A stretch of DNA of 54,152 bases from Acidimicrobiales bacterium. Lineage in GTDB: Bacteria > Actinomycetota > Acidimicrobiia > Acidimicrobiales > AC-9. The notes under the pieces are model-generated. The model searched no databases. It was not told the origin of the DNA and worked only from the letters and a program-made list of their open reading frames with translations. Below are positions 26,839 to 35,274 of this stretch, in pieces. The translations under genes were made by a program, and so were the position numbers. The DNA is taken from NCBI GenBank assembly GCA_036491125.1, contig DASXCO010000039.1, positions 1 to 54,152 on the forward strand, given 5' to 3'. Position 1 is the stretch's first letter, and every line of letters begins with the position of its first letter.

Positions 26839-27911
26839 GCCGGCACCCGATCGCCCTCGACCCGGGCACCGGGCTCGATGACCGCGCCAGCCCCGACCAC
26901 CGATAGCTCGCGCACCACGGCGTGCTCGCCCACCACGGCCTCGCCTCCGACCACCGACATGTCCACCGTCGCCCCCGCCGCCACCGACGCGCCCGGCAGC
27001 AGGACCGAGCCGACGACCGACGCGCCGCCGTCGACCCGGGCGCCGGCTCCGACGACCGAGTCGCGGACCACGGCCCCGTGGGCCACGCAGGCGCCGTCGC
27101 CGATCAGCGAGTCGGCCCGCACCTCACCATCGATCAGCGGCGCACCCAGCACCCACGCGCCGGGCGACACCTCCCGGGCGCCGGGCGATGGTGGTCCGGG
27201 GCGGGCTCCGGACAGCAGGTCCCGGTGGGCCTGGAGGTACTTGGCGGGGGTGCCGGCATCGACCCAGTAGGCGTCGGAGGCCAGGGCGAAGAGGCGCCCG
27301 GTCTCCACCATCGCCGGAAAGATCTCCCGCTCGATCGACACGCGCCGCTCCCGGTCGATGAGATCGAGCACCGACGGCTCGAGAACGTAGGTGCCGGCGT
27401 TGATCAGGTTGGTCGGAGCCCGCCCGGGCTGAGGCTTCTCGATGAAGGCCAGCACCTGACCGTCCGCATCCGTCGGCACCACGCCGAACGCAGACGGGTC
27501 ATCCACAGGCGTCAGGCTGATCGAGGCCTCCGCCCCTCGCTGGCGGTGGAACCGGATCAGCGCGCTCACGTCGAGATCAGTGAGCACGTCGCCGTTCACG
27601 ACCAGAAAGGTCTCGTCGATACCGCCGTGGGCCGCGGCAAAGGCAATCGCGCCGGCCGTGTCCAAAGGCGCCGGCTCGACGGCGTAGCCGAGCTGGACCC
27701 CGCTGGCCCGGTCCTCGGGAAAGGCGCTGAAGAATGCGTCGGGCCGATACCCGAGCGACAGCAGCGCCTCTTCCACACCATGGGCGGCCAGCTGGCAGAG
27801 GACGCGCTCGATCATGGTCTGCTCGACAACGGGGAGCAGCTGCTTGGGGGTCGTGTTCGTGAGCGGTCGCAGACGCGTCCCCTCGCCTCCGACCAGCACG
27901 ACAGCTCTCAC
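26835..27911 (-). CDS. sugar-1-phosphate nucleotidyltransferase with left-handed beta-helix tail
   Basis: Forms an NDP-sugar from NTP and sugar-1-phosphate. The 358-aa protein starts at a GTG with VRAVVLVGGEGTRLRPLT, the nucleotide-binding loop. Further motifs are PKQLLPV, NGDVLTD with the metal Asp, FIEKPQPG and INAGTYVLEP. From about residue 255 the sequence turns into hexapeptide-type repeats (GDGACVAHGAVVRDSVVGAGARV), a left-handed beta-helix. It occupies the place of Rv3264c (mannose-1-P guanylyltransferase) beside wbbL and rmlD, so GDP-mannose synthesis is likely; a long RmlA-type thymidylyltransferase feeding the rml genes is the alternative. Confidence 0.87.
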   Translation of the reverse strand: MRAVVLVGGEGTRLRPLTNTTPKQLLPVVEQTMIERVLCQLAAHGVEEALLSLGYRPDAFFSAFPEDRASGVQLGYAVEPAPLDTAGAIAFAAAHGGIDETFLVVNGDVLTDLDVSALIRFHRQRGAEASISLTPVDDPSAFGVVPTDADGQVLAFIEKPQPGRAPTNLINAGTYVLEPSVLDLIDRERRVSIEREIFPAMVETGRLFALASDAYWVDAGTPAKYLQAHRDLLSGARPGPPSPGAREVSPGAWVLGAPLIDGEVRADSLIGDGACVAHGAVVRDSVVGAGARVDGGASVVGSVLLPGASVAAGATVDMSVVGGEAVVGEHAVVRELSVVGAGAVIEPGARVEGDRVPA

Positions 27912-27922
27912 GAGGTGCGACC

Positions 27923-28858
27923 CTACCGCGGCGGTCGGGGCCTTTCCGTTGCGCGCTGGGCGGCGGCGGCGCAGGCCCGTACGGCCAGTCCGACGGCCAC
28001 CACGGGCAGCACGAGCCGCCGCCACCCCGACGTGGTGCGCCACGCGAATCGCAGCAACGACCGGTGATGGGCGGCGATCATCCGGTACGGGTGCTGATCG
28101 GTCGAGACCCCCTGGACGTGCAGGACACACGCCGAGGGCTCGTAGGCGACACCCCACCCCGCGTGCCCAAGGCGCCAGCACAGATCGACATCCTCCAGGT
28201 ACATGAAGTAGGAGACGTCGAACCCGCCCAGCTCCTCGAGCGCCCGTCGTCGGGCGAGGAAGCACGACCCCGACACCCAGTCGACGCCCCGTCTGCCGCC
28301 ATGGTCCCAGTCCAGCATCTTGTAGCTGCGTGTGAACCGGTTCCGGGGGGCCACCAGGCCGAGGAAGCCGTGGCCGATGGCGTCCACCAGTGACGGGAAC
28401 GTGCGCGCCGACGGGTACAACGTCTCGTCGGGGTTGAGCAGCCGAGGTCCGACGAGGGCCAGATCCGGGTCGGCGTCGAGGGCAGCCACCAGGGCCGCCG
28501 TCGTGCCCGGGCGCACGACGACGTCGGCGTTGCACACCAGCACGAGCTCGTGATTGCCCTGGGCCAGGCCACGGTTGGCGCCACCGCCGTAGCCGAGGTT
28601 GGCACCGGTCTCGATGAGCCTGGCCTCGGGATCGGCCGCCGCCAGGGCGTCGTCCGACCCGTCCACAGAGCCGTTGTCGACCACGATGATGTCGGCCACC
28701 CCGTCGGCCCGCAGGCTCCGCACGCATGCCACCAGCTCATCGCGGGCGTTGTAGTTCACGACGACCGCTTCGACGCGCGGTGCGACCTCCGACGATGGCC
28801 GGGCATCCGGTGCTCCAGGCGGGTCCTGGGGAGATCGCTCCGCCCGGCGCTGGCTCAC
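27923..28858 (-). CDS. GT2 rhamnosyltransferase-like protein (WbbL type)
   Basis: Inverting GT-A glycosyltransferase of 311 aa, related to WbbL, which adds rhamnose to a polyprenyl-linked sugar. After a disordered 30-residue start it reads EAVVVNYNARDELVACVRSL, then VVDNGSVDGSDD, GANLGYGGGANRGL and NADVVV (the DXD equivalent), WVSGSCFLARR, and the acceptor helix YFMYLEDVDLCWRLGHAGW. A hydrophobic C-terminal segment (LVLPVVAVGLAVRACAAAA) may attach it to the membrane. The GTG start at 28858 overlaps the upstream GT2 stop as GTGA. Its place beside rmlD and a nucleotidyltransferase is the one wbbL holds in mycobacteria. Confidence 0.88.
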   Translation of the reverse strand: MSQRRAERSPQDPPGAPDARPSSEVAPRVEAVVVNYNARDELVACVRSLRADGVADIIVVDNGSVDGSDDALAAADPEARLIETGANLGYGGGANRGLAQGNHELVLVCNADVVVRPGTTAALVAALDADPDLALVGPRLLNPDETLYPSARTFPSLVDAIGHGFLGLVAPRNRFTRSYKMLDWDHGGRRGVDWVSGSCFLARRRALEELGGFDVSYFMYLEDVDLCWRLGHAGWGVAYEPSACVLHVQGVSTDQHPYRMIAAHHRSLLRFAWRTTSGWRRLVLPVVAVGLAVRACAAAAQRATERPRPPR

Positions 28859-29571
28859 CGATCCGGCCGCAGGCGGTAACGGGCGAGCGTTCGCATGGCC
28901 CCCAACCCGTCCCGCCACGTGAACTTGGTGCCTTCGCTGGAGTCCCGACCGGCATAGGAGATGGGGACCTCGTAGATGCGGTGTCCCCTGCGCAGGACCT
29001 TGGCGGTGATCTCGGGCTCGAAGCCGAATCGGTCCGACTCGATGGTGATGCCGTCGAGGACCCGGCGGTCGAACAGCTTGTAGCCCGTCTCCATGTCCGA
29101 GAGCGTGGTGGCATAGGCCAGGCTCGTCATGAGCGAGAGCAGCCGGTTGCCCAGCCAGCTGCCGAGGGGCATGCCCTTGCGCTCGCCGGTGAAGCGGCTG
29201 CCGTAGACGACGAGGGCCTTGCCCTTGAAGATGGGGTCCAGCAGCCGGGGCCAGTCGTCGGGGTCGTACTCGGCGTCCGCGTCCTGGATAACCACCAGGT
29301 CGCCCCTCGTGTAGGCGAGCGCGGTGCGGATGGAGGCTCCCTTGCCCCGGTTCGACTCATGGGTGAGCACCCGCAGCGTCGAGTCCTCGAGTGCGGCGAG
29401 GATCTTGTCGCTGCCATCGGTCGACCCGTCATCGACCACGATGACCTCGAGGTCCAGCGGCAGATCGACGGCGCGTACCCGACGAACGACTTCGGCCACC
29501 GTGTTGCGCTCGTTGAACATCGGGATCACGACCGACAGCCGGTGGTAGCGCGTCTCGTGGTCATGGACCAT
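28855..29571 (-). CDS. GT2 polyprenyl-phosphate sugar transferase (DPM1-like)
   Basis: GT-A enzyme of 238 aa, similar to dolichol-phosphate mannose/glucose synthases that load a sugar onto a polyprenyl phosphate. Motifs are [58 protein letters not shown] with the metal-binding DAD, and DMETGYKLF with [14 protein letters not shown]. There is no C-terminal GtrA-like membrane domain. Its product could feed the GT-C-like membrane protein at 12978-15410, but the two are 13 kb apart. The ATG at 29571 lies inside the upstream gene with an 11-bp overlap. Confidence 0.87.
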   Translation of the reverse strand: MVHDHETRYHRLSVVIPMFNERNTVAEVVRRVRAVDLPLDLEVIVVDDGSTDGSDKILAALEDSTLRVLTHESNRGKGASIRTALAYTRGDLVVIQDADAEYDPDDWPRLLDPIFKGKALVVYGSRFTGERKGMPLGSWLGNRLLSLMTSLAYATTLSDMETGYKLFDRRVLDGITIESDRFGFEPEITAKVLRRGHRIYEVPISYAGRDSSEGTKFTWRDGLGAMRTLARYRLRPDR

Positions 29572-30532
29572 GGTGAGTCCCCTCGGCTTCGAAGTGCGAC
29601 ACCGTCCGGGCCAGCCCCTCTCGGATCGGGATGCGGGGCTCCCATCCGAGCACCGACCGGGCCAGGCTGATGTCGGGCCGCCGCTGAGTGGGATCGTCCA
29701 CTGGAAGTGGCTCGTGGATGACCTCTGATGACGAGCCCGTGATCTCGATGATCATCTCGGCCAGCTCGGACACGGTGAGCTCGGTCGGGTTGCCGATGTT
29801 CATCGGGCCCACGTGGTCCGACTCGAGCAGGGCGAGTATGCCGGCCACCTCGTCGTCGACGTGGCAGAAGCTCCGGGTCTGCATGCCGTCGCCGTAGATC
29901 GTCAGCGGCTTGCCCTGCACGGCCTGGACGAGGAAGTTCGACACCACCCGACCATCGGACGGTCTCATCCTGGGGCCGTAGGTGTTGAAAATGCGGACGA
30001 TGCGCACGTCGACACCATGGGCGCGGTGGTAGGCCATGGTGATGGCCTCGGCGAACCGCTTGGCCTCGTCGTAGACGCCCCGGGGTCCGATCGGGTTGAC
30101 GTGGCCCCAGTAGTCCTCGGTCTGGGGATGGACCTCGGGGTCACCGTAGACCTCGCTCGTCGAGGCGAGGAGGAATCGGGCGTCCTTGGCCTTGGCCAGC
30201 CCCAGGCAGTTGTGGGTGCCCAGGCTGCCGACCTTGAGGGTCTGGATGGGCAGCTCGAGGTAGTCACGGGGCGAGGCGGGGCTGGCGAAGTGGAGCACGG
30301 CGTCCACCGGGCCCTTGACCGACACCGGCCTGCTCACGTCGTGGTGGACGAAGCTGAAGTCGTCCCGGCCGGTCAGGTGCTCGACATTGACGATCGACCC
30401 GGTGACGCAGTTGTCGATGCAGATCACCTCGTGGCCGCGCTCCAGCAGCCGATCGCACAGGTGGGAGCCGAGGAAACCGGCCCCGCCGGTGACGACGACC
30501 CGGGCCGGCCGCCCGCGGGCCCGATCCGTCAT
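29561..30532 (-). CDS. UDP-glucuronate decarboxylase (UDP-xylose synthase)
   Basis: NAD-dependent SDR converting UDP-glucuronate to UDP-xylose. The 323-aa protein carries the Rossmann [16 protein letters not shown] and the very characteristic UXS stretch [41 protein letters not shown] and [11 protein letters not shown] (catalytic Tyr and Lys) follow, then [21 protein letters not shown]. It lies directly after UDP-glucose dehydrogenase with an ATGA overlap, so the two consecutive pathway steps are made from one message. The product would be UDP-xylose for the glycosyltransferases of this locus. Confidence 0.93.
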   Translation of the reverse strand: MTDRARGRPARVVVTGGAGFLGSHLCDRLLERGHEVICIDNCVTGSIVNVEHLTGRDDFSFVHHDVSRPVSVKGPVDAVLHFASPASPRDYLELPIQTLKVGSLGTHNCLGLAKAKDARFLLASTSEVYGDPEVHPQTEDYWGHVNPIGPRGVYDEAKRFAEAITMAYHRAHGVDVRIVRIFNTYGPRMRPSDGRVVSNFLVQAVQGKPLTIYGDGMQTRSFCHVDDEVAGILALLESDHVGPMNIGNPTELTVSELAEMIIEITGSSSEVIHEPLPVDDPTQRRPDISLARSVLGWEPRIPIREGLARTVSHFEAEGTHHGP

Positions 30533-31806
30533 GGGCGCCCGATCCCCTGGTAGGTGAAGCCGGCCCGACGCAGCGCCGCCGAGTCCAGCAGGTTGCGGGC
30601 GTCGACGACCGATGGCCGCGCCATGAGGTCACGCACCTTGCGGAAATCCACCCAGCGGAACTCGTCCCACTCGGTCAGGACCGCCAGCACCTCGGCGCCC
30701 TCGCACGCCGCATACGGGTCGTCGCAGACGTCGATGCGACCGGGCGGACCGAGGGGATCGTGCACGGTCGGGTCGTAGGCCCGGACGCGCGCCCCCTGGT
30801 CGGCCAGACGGTCGATGACGTGGAGGGCCGGCGAGTCCCGCCGGTCGTCGGTACGGGCCTTGAACGTGAGCCCCCAGGCCGCGACGGTCACGCCGGCGAC
30901 CGATCCACCCGCCTGAGCCACCACCTTGGCCACGACCCGGGCGTGCTGTTCCTCGTTGACGTCGATGACACCGCGGAGCAGCCCGAAGTCGTAGCCGGCG
31001 TCCTCTCCGATGCGCACCAGTGCCCGGGTGTCCTTGGGAAAGCAGCTACCGCCGAAGCCCGGTCCGGGACGCAGGAACTCGAAGCCGATGCGCCGGTCGT
31101 AGCCCATGCCCAGGACCACCTCGCGTACGTCGGCTCCCACGGCCTCGCAGAGGTTGGCCACCGCGTTGATGAAGCTGACCTTGGTGGCGAGAAAGGCGTT
31201 CGACGCGTACTTGATCGTCTCCGCCGATGAGGGATCGGTCACGATCAGAGGCGCCTGCATCGACTTGTACAGCGACGCCACCCGGATGGCGGCGGCCTGG
31301 TCGTCGCTCCCGATGACGATCCGGTCGGGGTGGAAGCAGTCGTGGACGGCCGAGCCCTCGCGCAGGAACTCCGGGTTCGACACCACCGAGACATCGCTTC
31401 GCCCGAGGGCCTGCTCGACGACTCGTGTCGAGCCGACCGGCACGGTCGACTTGTTGACGACCACGGCGTCGGGGACCAGCCCAGGACCGATCTCGGCGGC
31501 CGCGGCCTCGATGTAGGCCATGTCGGCGGAGCCGTCGTCCCGTTGGGGCGTCGGCACACAGAGGAACACGAACTCCCGGTCGGCGGCAGCCCCCGACCCC
31601 ACTACGAACGACAGCCGCCCGCCGTCGAGACCCTCCCGCACCAGCTCATCGAGGCCGTCCTCGACGATCGGGATCTCACCCCGGCAGAGGCGCTCGATCT
31701 TGTCCGGGACGACGTCGGCGCACGTCACCTCGTGGCCGAGATGGGCGAGGAAGGCGCCCGTCGTGAGACCCACATAGCCCGTGCCGACGATGGTGATCGA
31801 GCTCAT
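30529..31806 (-). CDS. ugd: UDP-glucose 6-dehydrogenase
   Basis: Oxidises UDP-glucose to UDP-glucuronate with two NAD. The 425-aa protein starts at the ATG at 31806 ([19 protein letters not shown]), with NAD binding at [40 protein letters not shown], and the catalytic Cys in FGGSCFPKD. The C-terminal domain contains [18 protein letters not shown], the UDP-binding part. The start overlaps the rmlD stop as ATGA and the end overlaps the decarboxylase start, giving a tight rmlB-rmlD-ugd-uxs unit. GDP-mannose dehydrogenases are related, but the motif set and the neighbouring decarboxylase favour UDP-glucose. Confidence 0.95.
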   Translation of the reverse strand: MSSITIVGTGYVGLTTGAFLAHLGHEVTCADVVPDKIERLCRGEIPIVEDGLDELVREGLDGGRLSFVVGSGAAADREFVFLCVPTPQRDDGSADMAYIEAAAAEIGPGLVPDAVVVNKSTVPVGSTRVVEQALGRSDVSVVSNPEFLREGSAVHDCFHPDRIVIGSDDQAAAIRVASLYKSMQAPLIVTDPSSAETIKYASNAFLATKVSFINAVANLCEAVGADVREVVLGMGYDRRIGFEFLRPGPGFGGSCFPKDTRALVRIGEDAGYDFGLLRGVIDVNEEQHARVVAKVVAQAGGSVAGVTVAAWGLTFKARTDDRRDSPALHVIDRLADQGARVRAYDPTVHDPLGPPGRIDVCDDPYAACEGAEVLAVLTEWDEFRWVDFRKVRDLMARPSVVDARNLLDSAALRRAGFTYQGIGRP

Positions 31807-32663
31807 GCGGTGAGCTCCTTGACGAGCCGATGGAGCGGCTCCTGCCACTCCGGCAGCAGAGGGAGGCCGGACAGGCGGAGGGCCGCGTTGTCCAGCACCG
31901 AGTTGGCCGGCCGGGGCGCCGGCCGCGGAGGCCGGAGGGCGTCGGTCGTCACCGCCTCGACGCGGTCGGGATCGAAGCCGGCCGCGGCCATGATCGCCCG
32001 GGCGAAGCCGAACCACGTGGTGGGTCCCTGGTTGGTCACGTGGAACACGCCCGGTCGGCGGCTCAGGGCGAGCGAGCGCACGACCTGAGCGAGGTCCGAG
32101 GTGAAGGTCGGGCAGCCGAGCTGGTCGTCAACGAAGCGCAACGGGACTCCCTCGCTGGCCAACCGAAGGACGGTGTGCACGACGTTGGTCCCGTGGCGGC
32201 CGCAGACCCACGAGGTGCGAACCACGGCGTGTCCCGGGTCGAGCTCGGCCTCGCCCGCGAGCTTGGATCGACCGTAGACCGAAAGGGGGTTGGCTTCGTC
32301 CCATTCGGTGTACGGCCTCGGGGCCCGACCATCGAACACGTAGTCGGTGGAGAGGTAGCAGAGGTGGGCGCCCACGAGCCTGGCGCCCTCGGCCATGTGC
32401 CGGGTACCCAGGGCGTTCACGGCCATGGCCCGGTCGGGGTCGCCTTCACAGGCGTCCACGGCGGTCCAGGCGGCGGCGTGGACCACGACCTCGGGGCGGA
32501 ACGATCCCAGCGCCTGGAGCACGGCATCTCGGTCGGTCACGTCGAGCCGGGCGCGGTCGGCGGCCACCACCTCGTGTGCCTTCCCGCCGCCGTTGGCGGC
32601 GAACGCGGCCACGAGATCCCGGCCCAGCTGGCCCCCGGCCCCGGTGAGCAGCACCCGGGTCAC
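31803..32663 (-). CDS. rmlD: dTDP-4-dehydrorhamnose reductase
   Basis: Last step of dTDP-L-rhamnose synthesis. The 286-aa protein starts at a GTG at 32663 with VLLTGAGGQLGRDLVAAF. Next come DVTDRDAV, AAAWTAVDACEGDPDRAMAVN, STDYVFDG, the catalytic YGRSKLAGE, and RTSWVCGRHGTNVVHTVLRLA. It overlaps rmlB upstream and ugd downstream by 4 nt each. RmlA and RmlC are not identified in the window, although the nucleotidyltransferase at 26835-27911 could act as RmlA. Mycobacterial rmlD is likewise located between wbbL and an LCP gene. Confidence 0.93.
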   Translation of the reverse strand: MTRVLLTGAGGQLGRDLVAAFAANGGGKAHEVVAADRARLDVTDRDAVLQALGSFRPEVVVHAAAWTAVDACEGDPDRAMAVNALGTRHMAEGARLVGAHLCYLSTDYVFDGRAPRPYTEWDEANPLSVYGRSKLAGEAELDPGHAVVRTSWVCGRHGTNVVHTVLRLASEGVPLRFVDDQLGCPTFTSDLAQVVRSLALSRRPGVFHVTNQGPTTWFGFARAIMAAAGFDPDRVEAVTTDALRPPRPAPRPANSVLDNAALRLSGLPLLPEWQEPLHRLVKELTA

Positions 32664-33661
32664 CGCGCCCACGCCGTCTCCTCCACCGGAGCCCGGTCGC
32701 GCAGCGGCTCCCACCAGGCCCTGTTGGCCTCGTACCAGGCAACGGTGTCCGCCATGCCCCGATCGAACGAGGTCAGCGGCTCCCAGCCCAGCTGGGTCCG
32801 GATCTTCGAGGAGTCGAGCAGGTAGCGGCGGTCGTGGCCGGGACGATCGGGCACGATCGTCTTCAGCGAGGAGGGCCGGCCGAGGGCGGCCAGGATGTGG
32901 TCGGCCACCTCCTCGATGCTGGCCTCCCGGCCCGACCCGACGTGGTAGGTCTCGCCCACCTCGCCCCGCTCCAATACGGCGTCGATGGCACGGCAGTGGT
33001 CGTCGACGTGGAGCCACTCCCGCCGGTTGAGGGTCGAGGCGTACAGCGGGAGAGGGCTGCCATCGATGGCGTTGGTCACGAACAGAGGGATGAGCTTCTC
33101 CGGAAACTGGTACGGACCGTAGTTGTTGCAGCAGTTCGTGATGGTGACCGCCAGCCCGAATGTCTCCGCGTAGGCGCGCACGGCGTGATCCGCGGCTGCC
33201 TTCGACGCGTTGTACGGGGTTCGGGGCCGGTAGGGCGACTCCTCGGTGAAGCGCTCAGAGCTGTCGAGGGCCAGGTCACCATAGACCTCACACGTCGACA
33301 CGTGGTGGAAGCGTGCCAGGCCGGCCCGCCGGGACGCTTCGAGCAGGGCCTGGGTGCCGAGCACGTTGGTGCGGAAGAACCTGCCGGGGTCGACCACGGC
33401 CAGGCTGTTGTGCGACTCGGCGGCGAAATTGACGACGAGCTCGATGCCATGCTCGGCGAGCACCTGCTCGACCCGCTCCTGATCGCAGATGTCTCCGTGG
33501 ACGAAAGAGATGCGCTCCTCCAGGTCGGCCAAGCTGGCCCGATTCCCGGCGTAGGTCAGGGCGTCGTACACCACCACGCGCTCGTCGGGATGGCTCGCCA
33601 CGCGGTGACGAACGAAGTTGGATCCGATGAACCCGGCGCCGCCGGTGATCAGCATGGCCAT
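32660..33661 (-). CDS. rmlB: dTDP-glucose 4,6-dehydratase-like protein, atypical active site
   Basis: RmlB-type SDR of 333 aa: LITGGAGFIGSNFVRH, VVYDALTYAGNRASL, FAAESH, the catalytic YNASK, NNYGPYQFPEKLIPLF and REWLHVDDHCRAI, with linkage to rmlD. Ordinary RmlB has STDEVYG, in which Asp-Glu act as acid and base for dehydration; here the sequence reads STCEVYGD, so the Asp position is Cys. The canonical SHVDRSI segment also reads SHNSLAVVDPG. It is therefore either a divergent RmlB subfamily or an enzyme with changed chemistry. The ATG at 33661 is 8 nt from a TAGTGT box, which fixes the start. First gene of the rml-ugd-uxs unit. Confidence 0.85.
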   Translation of the reverse strand: MAMLITGGAGFIGSNFVRHRVASHPDERVVVYDALTYAGNRASLADLEERISFVHGDICDQERVEQVLAEHGIELVVNFAAESHNSLAVVDPGRFFRTNVLGTQALLEASRRAGLARFHHVSTCEVYGDLALDSSERFTEESPYRPRTPYNASKAAADHAVRAYAETFGLAVTITNCCNNYGPYQFPEKLIPLFVTNAIDGSPLPLYASTLNRREWLHVDDHCRAIDAVLERGEVGETYHVGSGREASIEEVADHILAALGRPSSLKTIVPDRPGHDRRYLLDSSKIRTQLGWEPLTSFDRGMADTVAWYEANRAWWEPLRDRAPVEETAWAR

Positions 33662-33669
33662 CGGACGGA

Positions 33670-33675
33670 ACACTA
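33670..33675 (-). promoter_or_regulatory. -10 box of leaderless rmlB operon
   Basis: TAGTGT on the minus strand, 8 nt before the ATG at 33661. It is the same hexamer as upstream of the CoA-transferase at 1567. No Shine-Dalgarno sequence is visible. Confidence 0.5.
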
Positions 33676-33736
33676 CGGCGCTCGCCCCCGGTTGGCCTGT
33701 TGCGCCGGGGGCCGGGACTGATCGACCCGAGTCGGG

Positions 33737-35182
33737 TCAGCAGGCCCGGGGATCCCAGGGCGGCAGCACCGGCGGGGCGGGGGCCGGTGCCGCGGCCGGG
33801 GCGGGGGCGGCCGCCGCCGCTGTCGGGGTGATGCCCGCGAACGAGGCCCCGGTGATCAGGGAAACGTCGGCGCCCTTGAGAGCCGGGTCCTGCTGGATGC
33901 TGGCCCCACCACCGACCCGTCCCTGGAGGAGCTGGGCTGCCTGCTGCTTGCCCGGGGCGTAGAGCACCTCCGACGTCGCCATGCGTGTGCCGGCGTCGTT
34001 CCCGGTACCTGCGATCACGAAGCCGGCCGAGCGGAGCTGACTCGACGCTTGGGCCGCCTGCCCGGCGGTGCCCGAGCCGTTCAGGACCTGCACCTTCACG
34101 TCGGCGGGGGCCACCGGAGGCGCCGCGGGAGCGCTCGGGGCGGGGGGCTGGCCCTTGCCGAGGAACTGATTGACCGTCTGCATGCCCCCCGGCTGTTGCA
34201 GGCGCAGCACGTCGGCGCCGCCGACAACTGCGGGAGTGGTGGGGAGCGTGTAGGTGACCAGGTTGTTGGCGTTGAGCGAACGGAATCGCGTGACGAGTCC
34301 CAGGATGTCGCTCGTCGACAGCTTGTTGTCGATGGTCACGTCGTGGACGGCCGAGCTGATCAGCGAGTTGGCGGTGATCGGGTTGCGGATCCCGGCCGAG
34401 ATCGCCTTGGCCGTGAGGATGCGGATGAAGGTGTGTTGGCGGCGGATGCGGCTGAGGTCGCCGTTACCGTCGGCGTGCCACGACCCGTCGGCGAAGTACT
34501 GGTAGTCGCGGCTGCGGGCCAGCGACAGGGCGGCCGCCCCGTCGAGGTGCTGGCATCCCGTCTTGGTGATGTTGAGACCGGAGAAGGCGTCCTTGGCCGG
34601 GTCGGGGAAGTTCACGTCGATCCCGCCCACCGCGTTGACCAGGCCCTGGAAGCCGTCGAAGTTCATCGACACGAAATGCTGGATCGGGATCCCGAGGTCG
34701 CTCTGGATGGTCTGGATGAGCTCTTGGGGACCGTTGCCGAAGCTCGAGTTGATCCGGTCCGAGCGATTGGTGCCGGCGATGGGCACGTACAGGTCCCGGG
34801 GGATGGACAGCACCGATGCCTGCTTGGCATTGGGGTCGATGTGGAGGATCATGGTGACGTCGCTGCGCTGGCCTCCAGCGGCGGCTGAGCTGCCGAAAGC
34901 GCTTATGGCGTTGGGGTCGGTGAGGTTCGCCCTGGAGTCGGAGCCCACGATCAGGATGTTGTCGATCCCGTTGCCTGCGGACGTCAGCCCGGGGATGTTG
35001 ACCGAGCTGATCTCCCCCAGGCGGAGCTTGACGTAGAGATACCCGAGCCCGGTCGCGAGCACGATGAAGGCCACCGCGAGGTTGCCGCCGATAAGCAAGC
35101 GTCGAGGCCACCGGCGGGGACGAACGTAGCGAGGCCGGGTGGCCGGGCGCTCGGGAGCGATCGTGTCGCCTCGAGTGGCCAC
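33737..35182 (-). CDS. LytR-CpsA-Psr (LCP) family cell-wall glycopolymer ligase with LytR_C domain
   Basis: LCP enzymes transfer a polyprenyl-linked glycopolymer to peptidoglycan. The 481-aa protein has a basic cytoplasmic start, one membrane helix (LLIGGNLAVAFIVLATGLGYLYV), and an external LCP domain with the conserved Arg/Asp residues in ILIVGSDSRA, RSDVTMILHIDP, SIPRDLYVPI and LSLARSRDYQ. A LytR_C domain follows (VKVQVLNGSGTAGQAAQASSQLRSAGF), then an Ala/Pro-rich tail. The start is a GTG at 35182. It ends the polysaccharide locus on the promoter side and is the likely final attachment enzyme; Rv3267 holds the same place in M. tuberculosis. Confidence 0.93.
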   Translation of the reverse strand: MATRGDTIAPERPATRPRYVRPRRWPRRLLIGGNLAVAFIVLATGLGYLYVKLRLGEISSVNIPGLTSAGNGIDNILIVGSDSRANLTDPNAISAFGSSAAAGGQRSDVTMILHIDPNAKQASVLSIPRDLYVPIAGTNRSDRINSSFGNGPQELIQTIQSDLGIPIQHFVSMNFDGFQGLVNAVGGIDVNFPDPAKDAFSGLNITKTGCQHLDGAAALSLARSRDYQYFADGSWHADGNGDLSRIRRQHTFIRILTAKAISAGIRNPITANSLISSAVHDVTIDNKLSTSDILGLVTRFRSLNANNLVTYTLPTTPAVVGGADVLRLQQPGGMQTVNQFLGKGQPPAPSAPAAPPVAPADVKVQVLNGSGTAGQAAQASSQLRSAGFVIAGTGNDAGTRMATSEVLYAPGKQQAAQLLQGRVGGGASIQQDPALKGADVSLITGASFAGITPTAAAAAPAPAAAPAPAPPVLPPWDPRAC

Positions 35183-35274
35183 AGCGAAAATTAGGCTACC
35201 AGCGGCCAGACCGGACACCGGAGCGCCCCCCTCGAGAGCAAGCCGGCGCTGGCGATGTCGCTGGTTCGAGCTGG

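Noticed and set aside
19841-35182. The glycan locus as a recently acquired island
   Set aside because: Base composition looks like the flanks, no integrase, IS or tRNA border is seen, and several genes keep the order of the mycobacterial backbone.
35180-35205. Leaderless promoter for the LCP gene
   Set aside because: TAGCCT is 10 nt and TAATTT 5 nt from the GTG, so neither fits the 6-9 nt spacing of the other genes.
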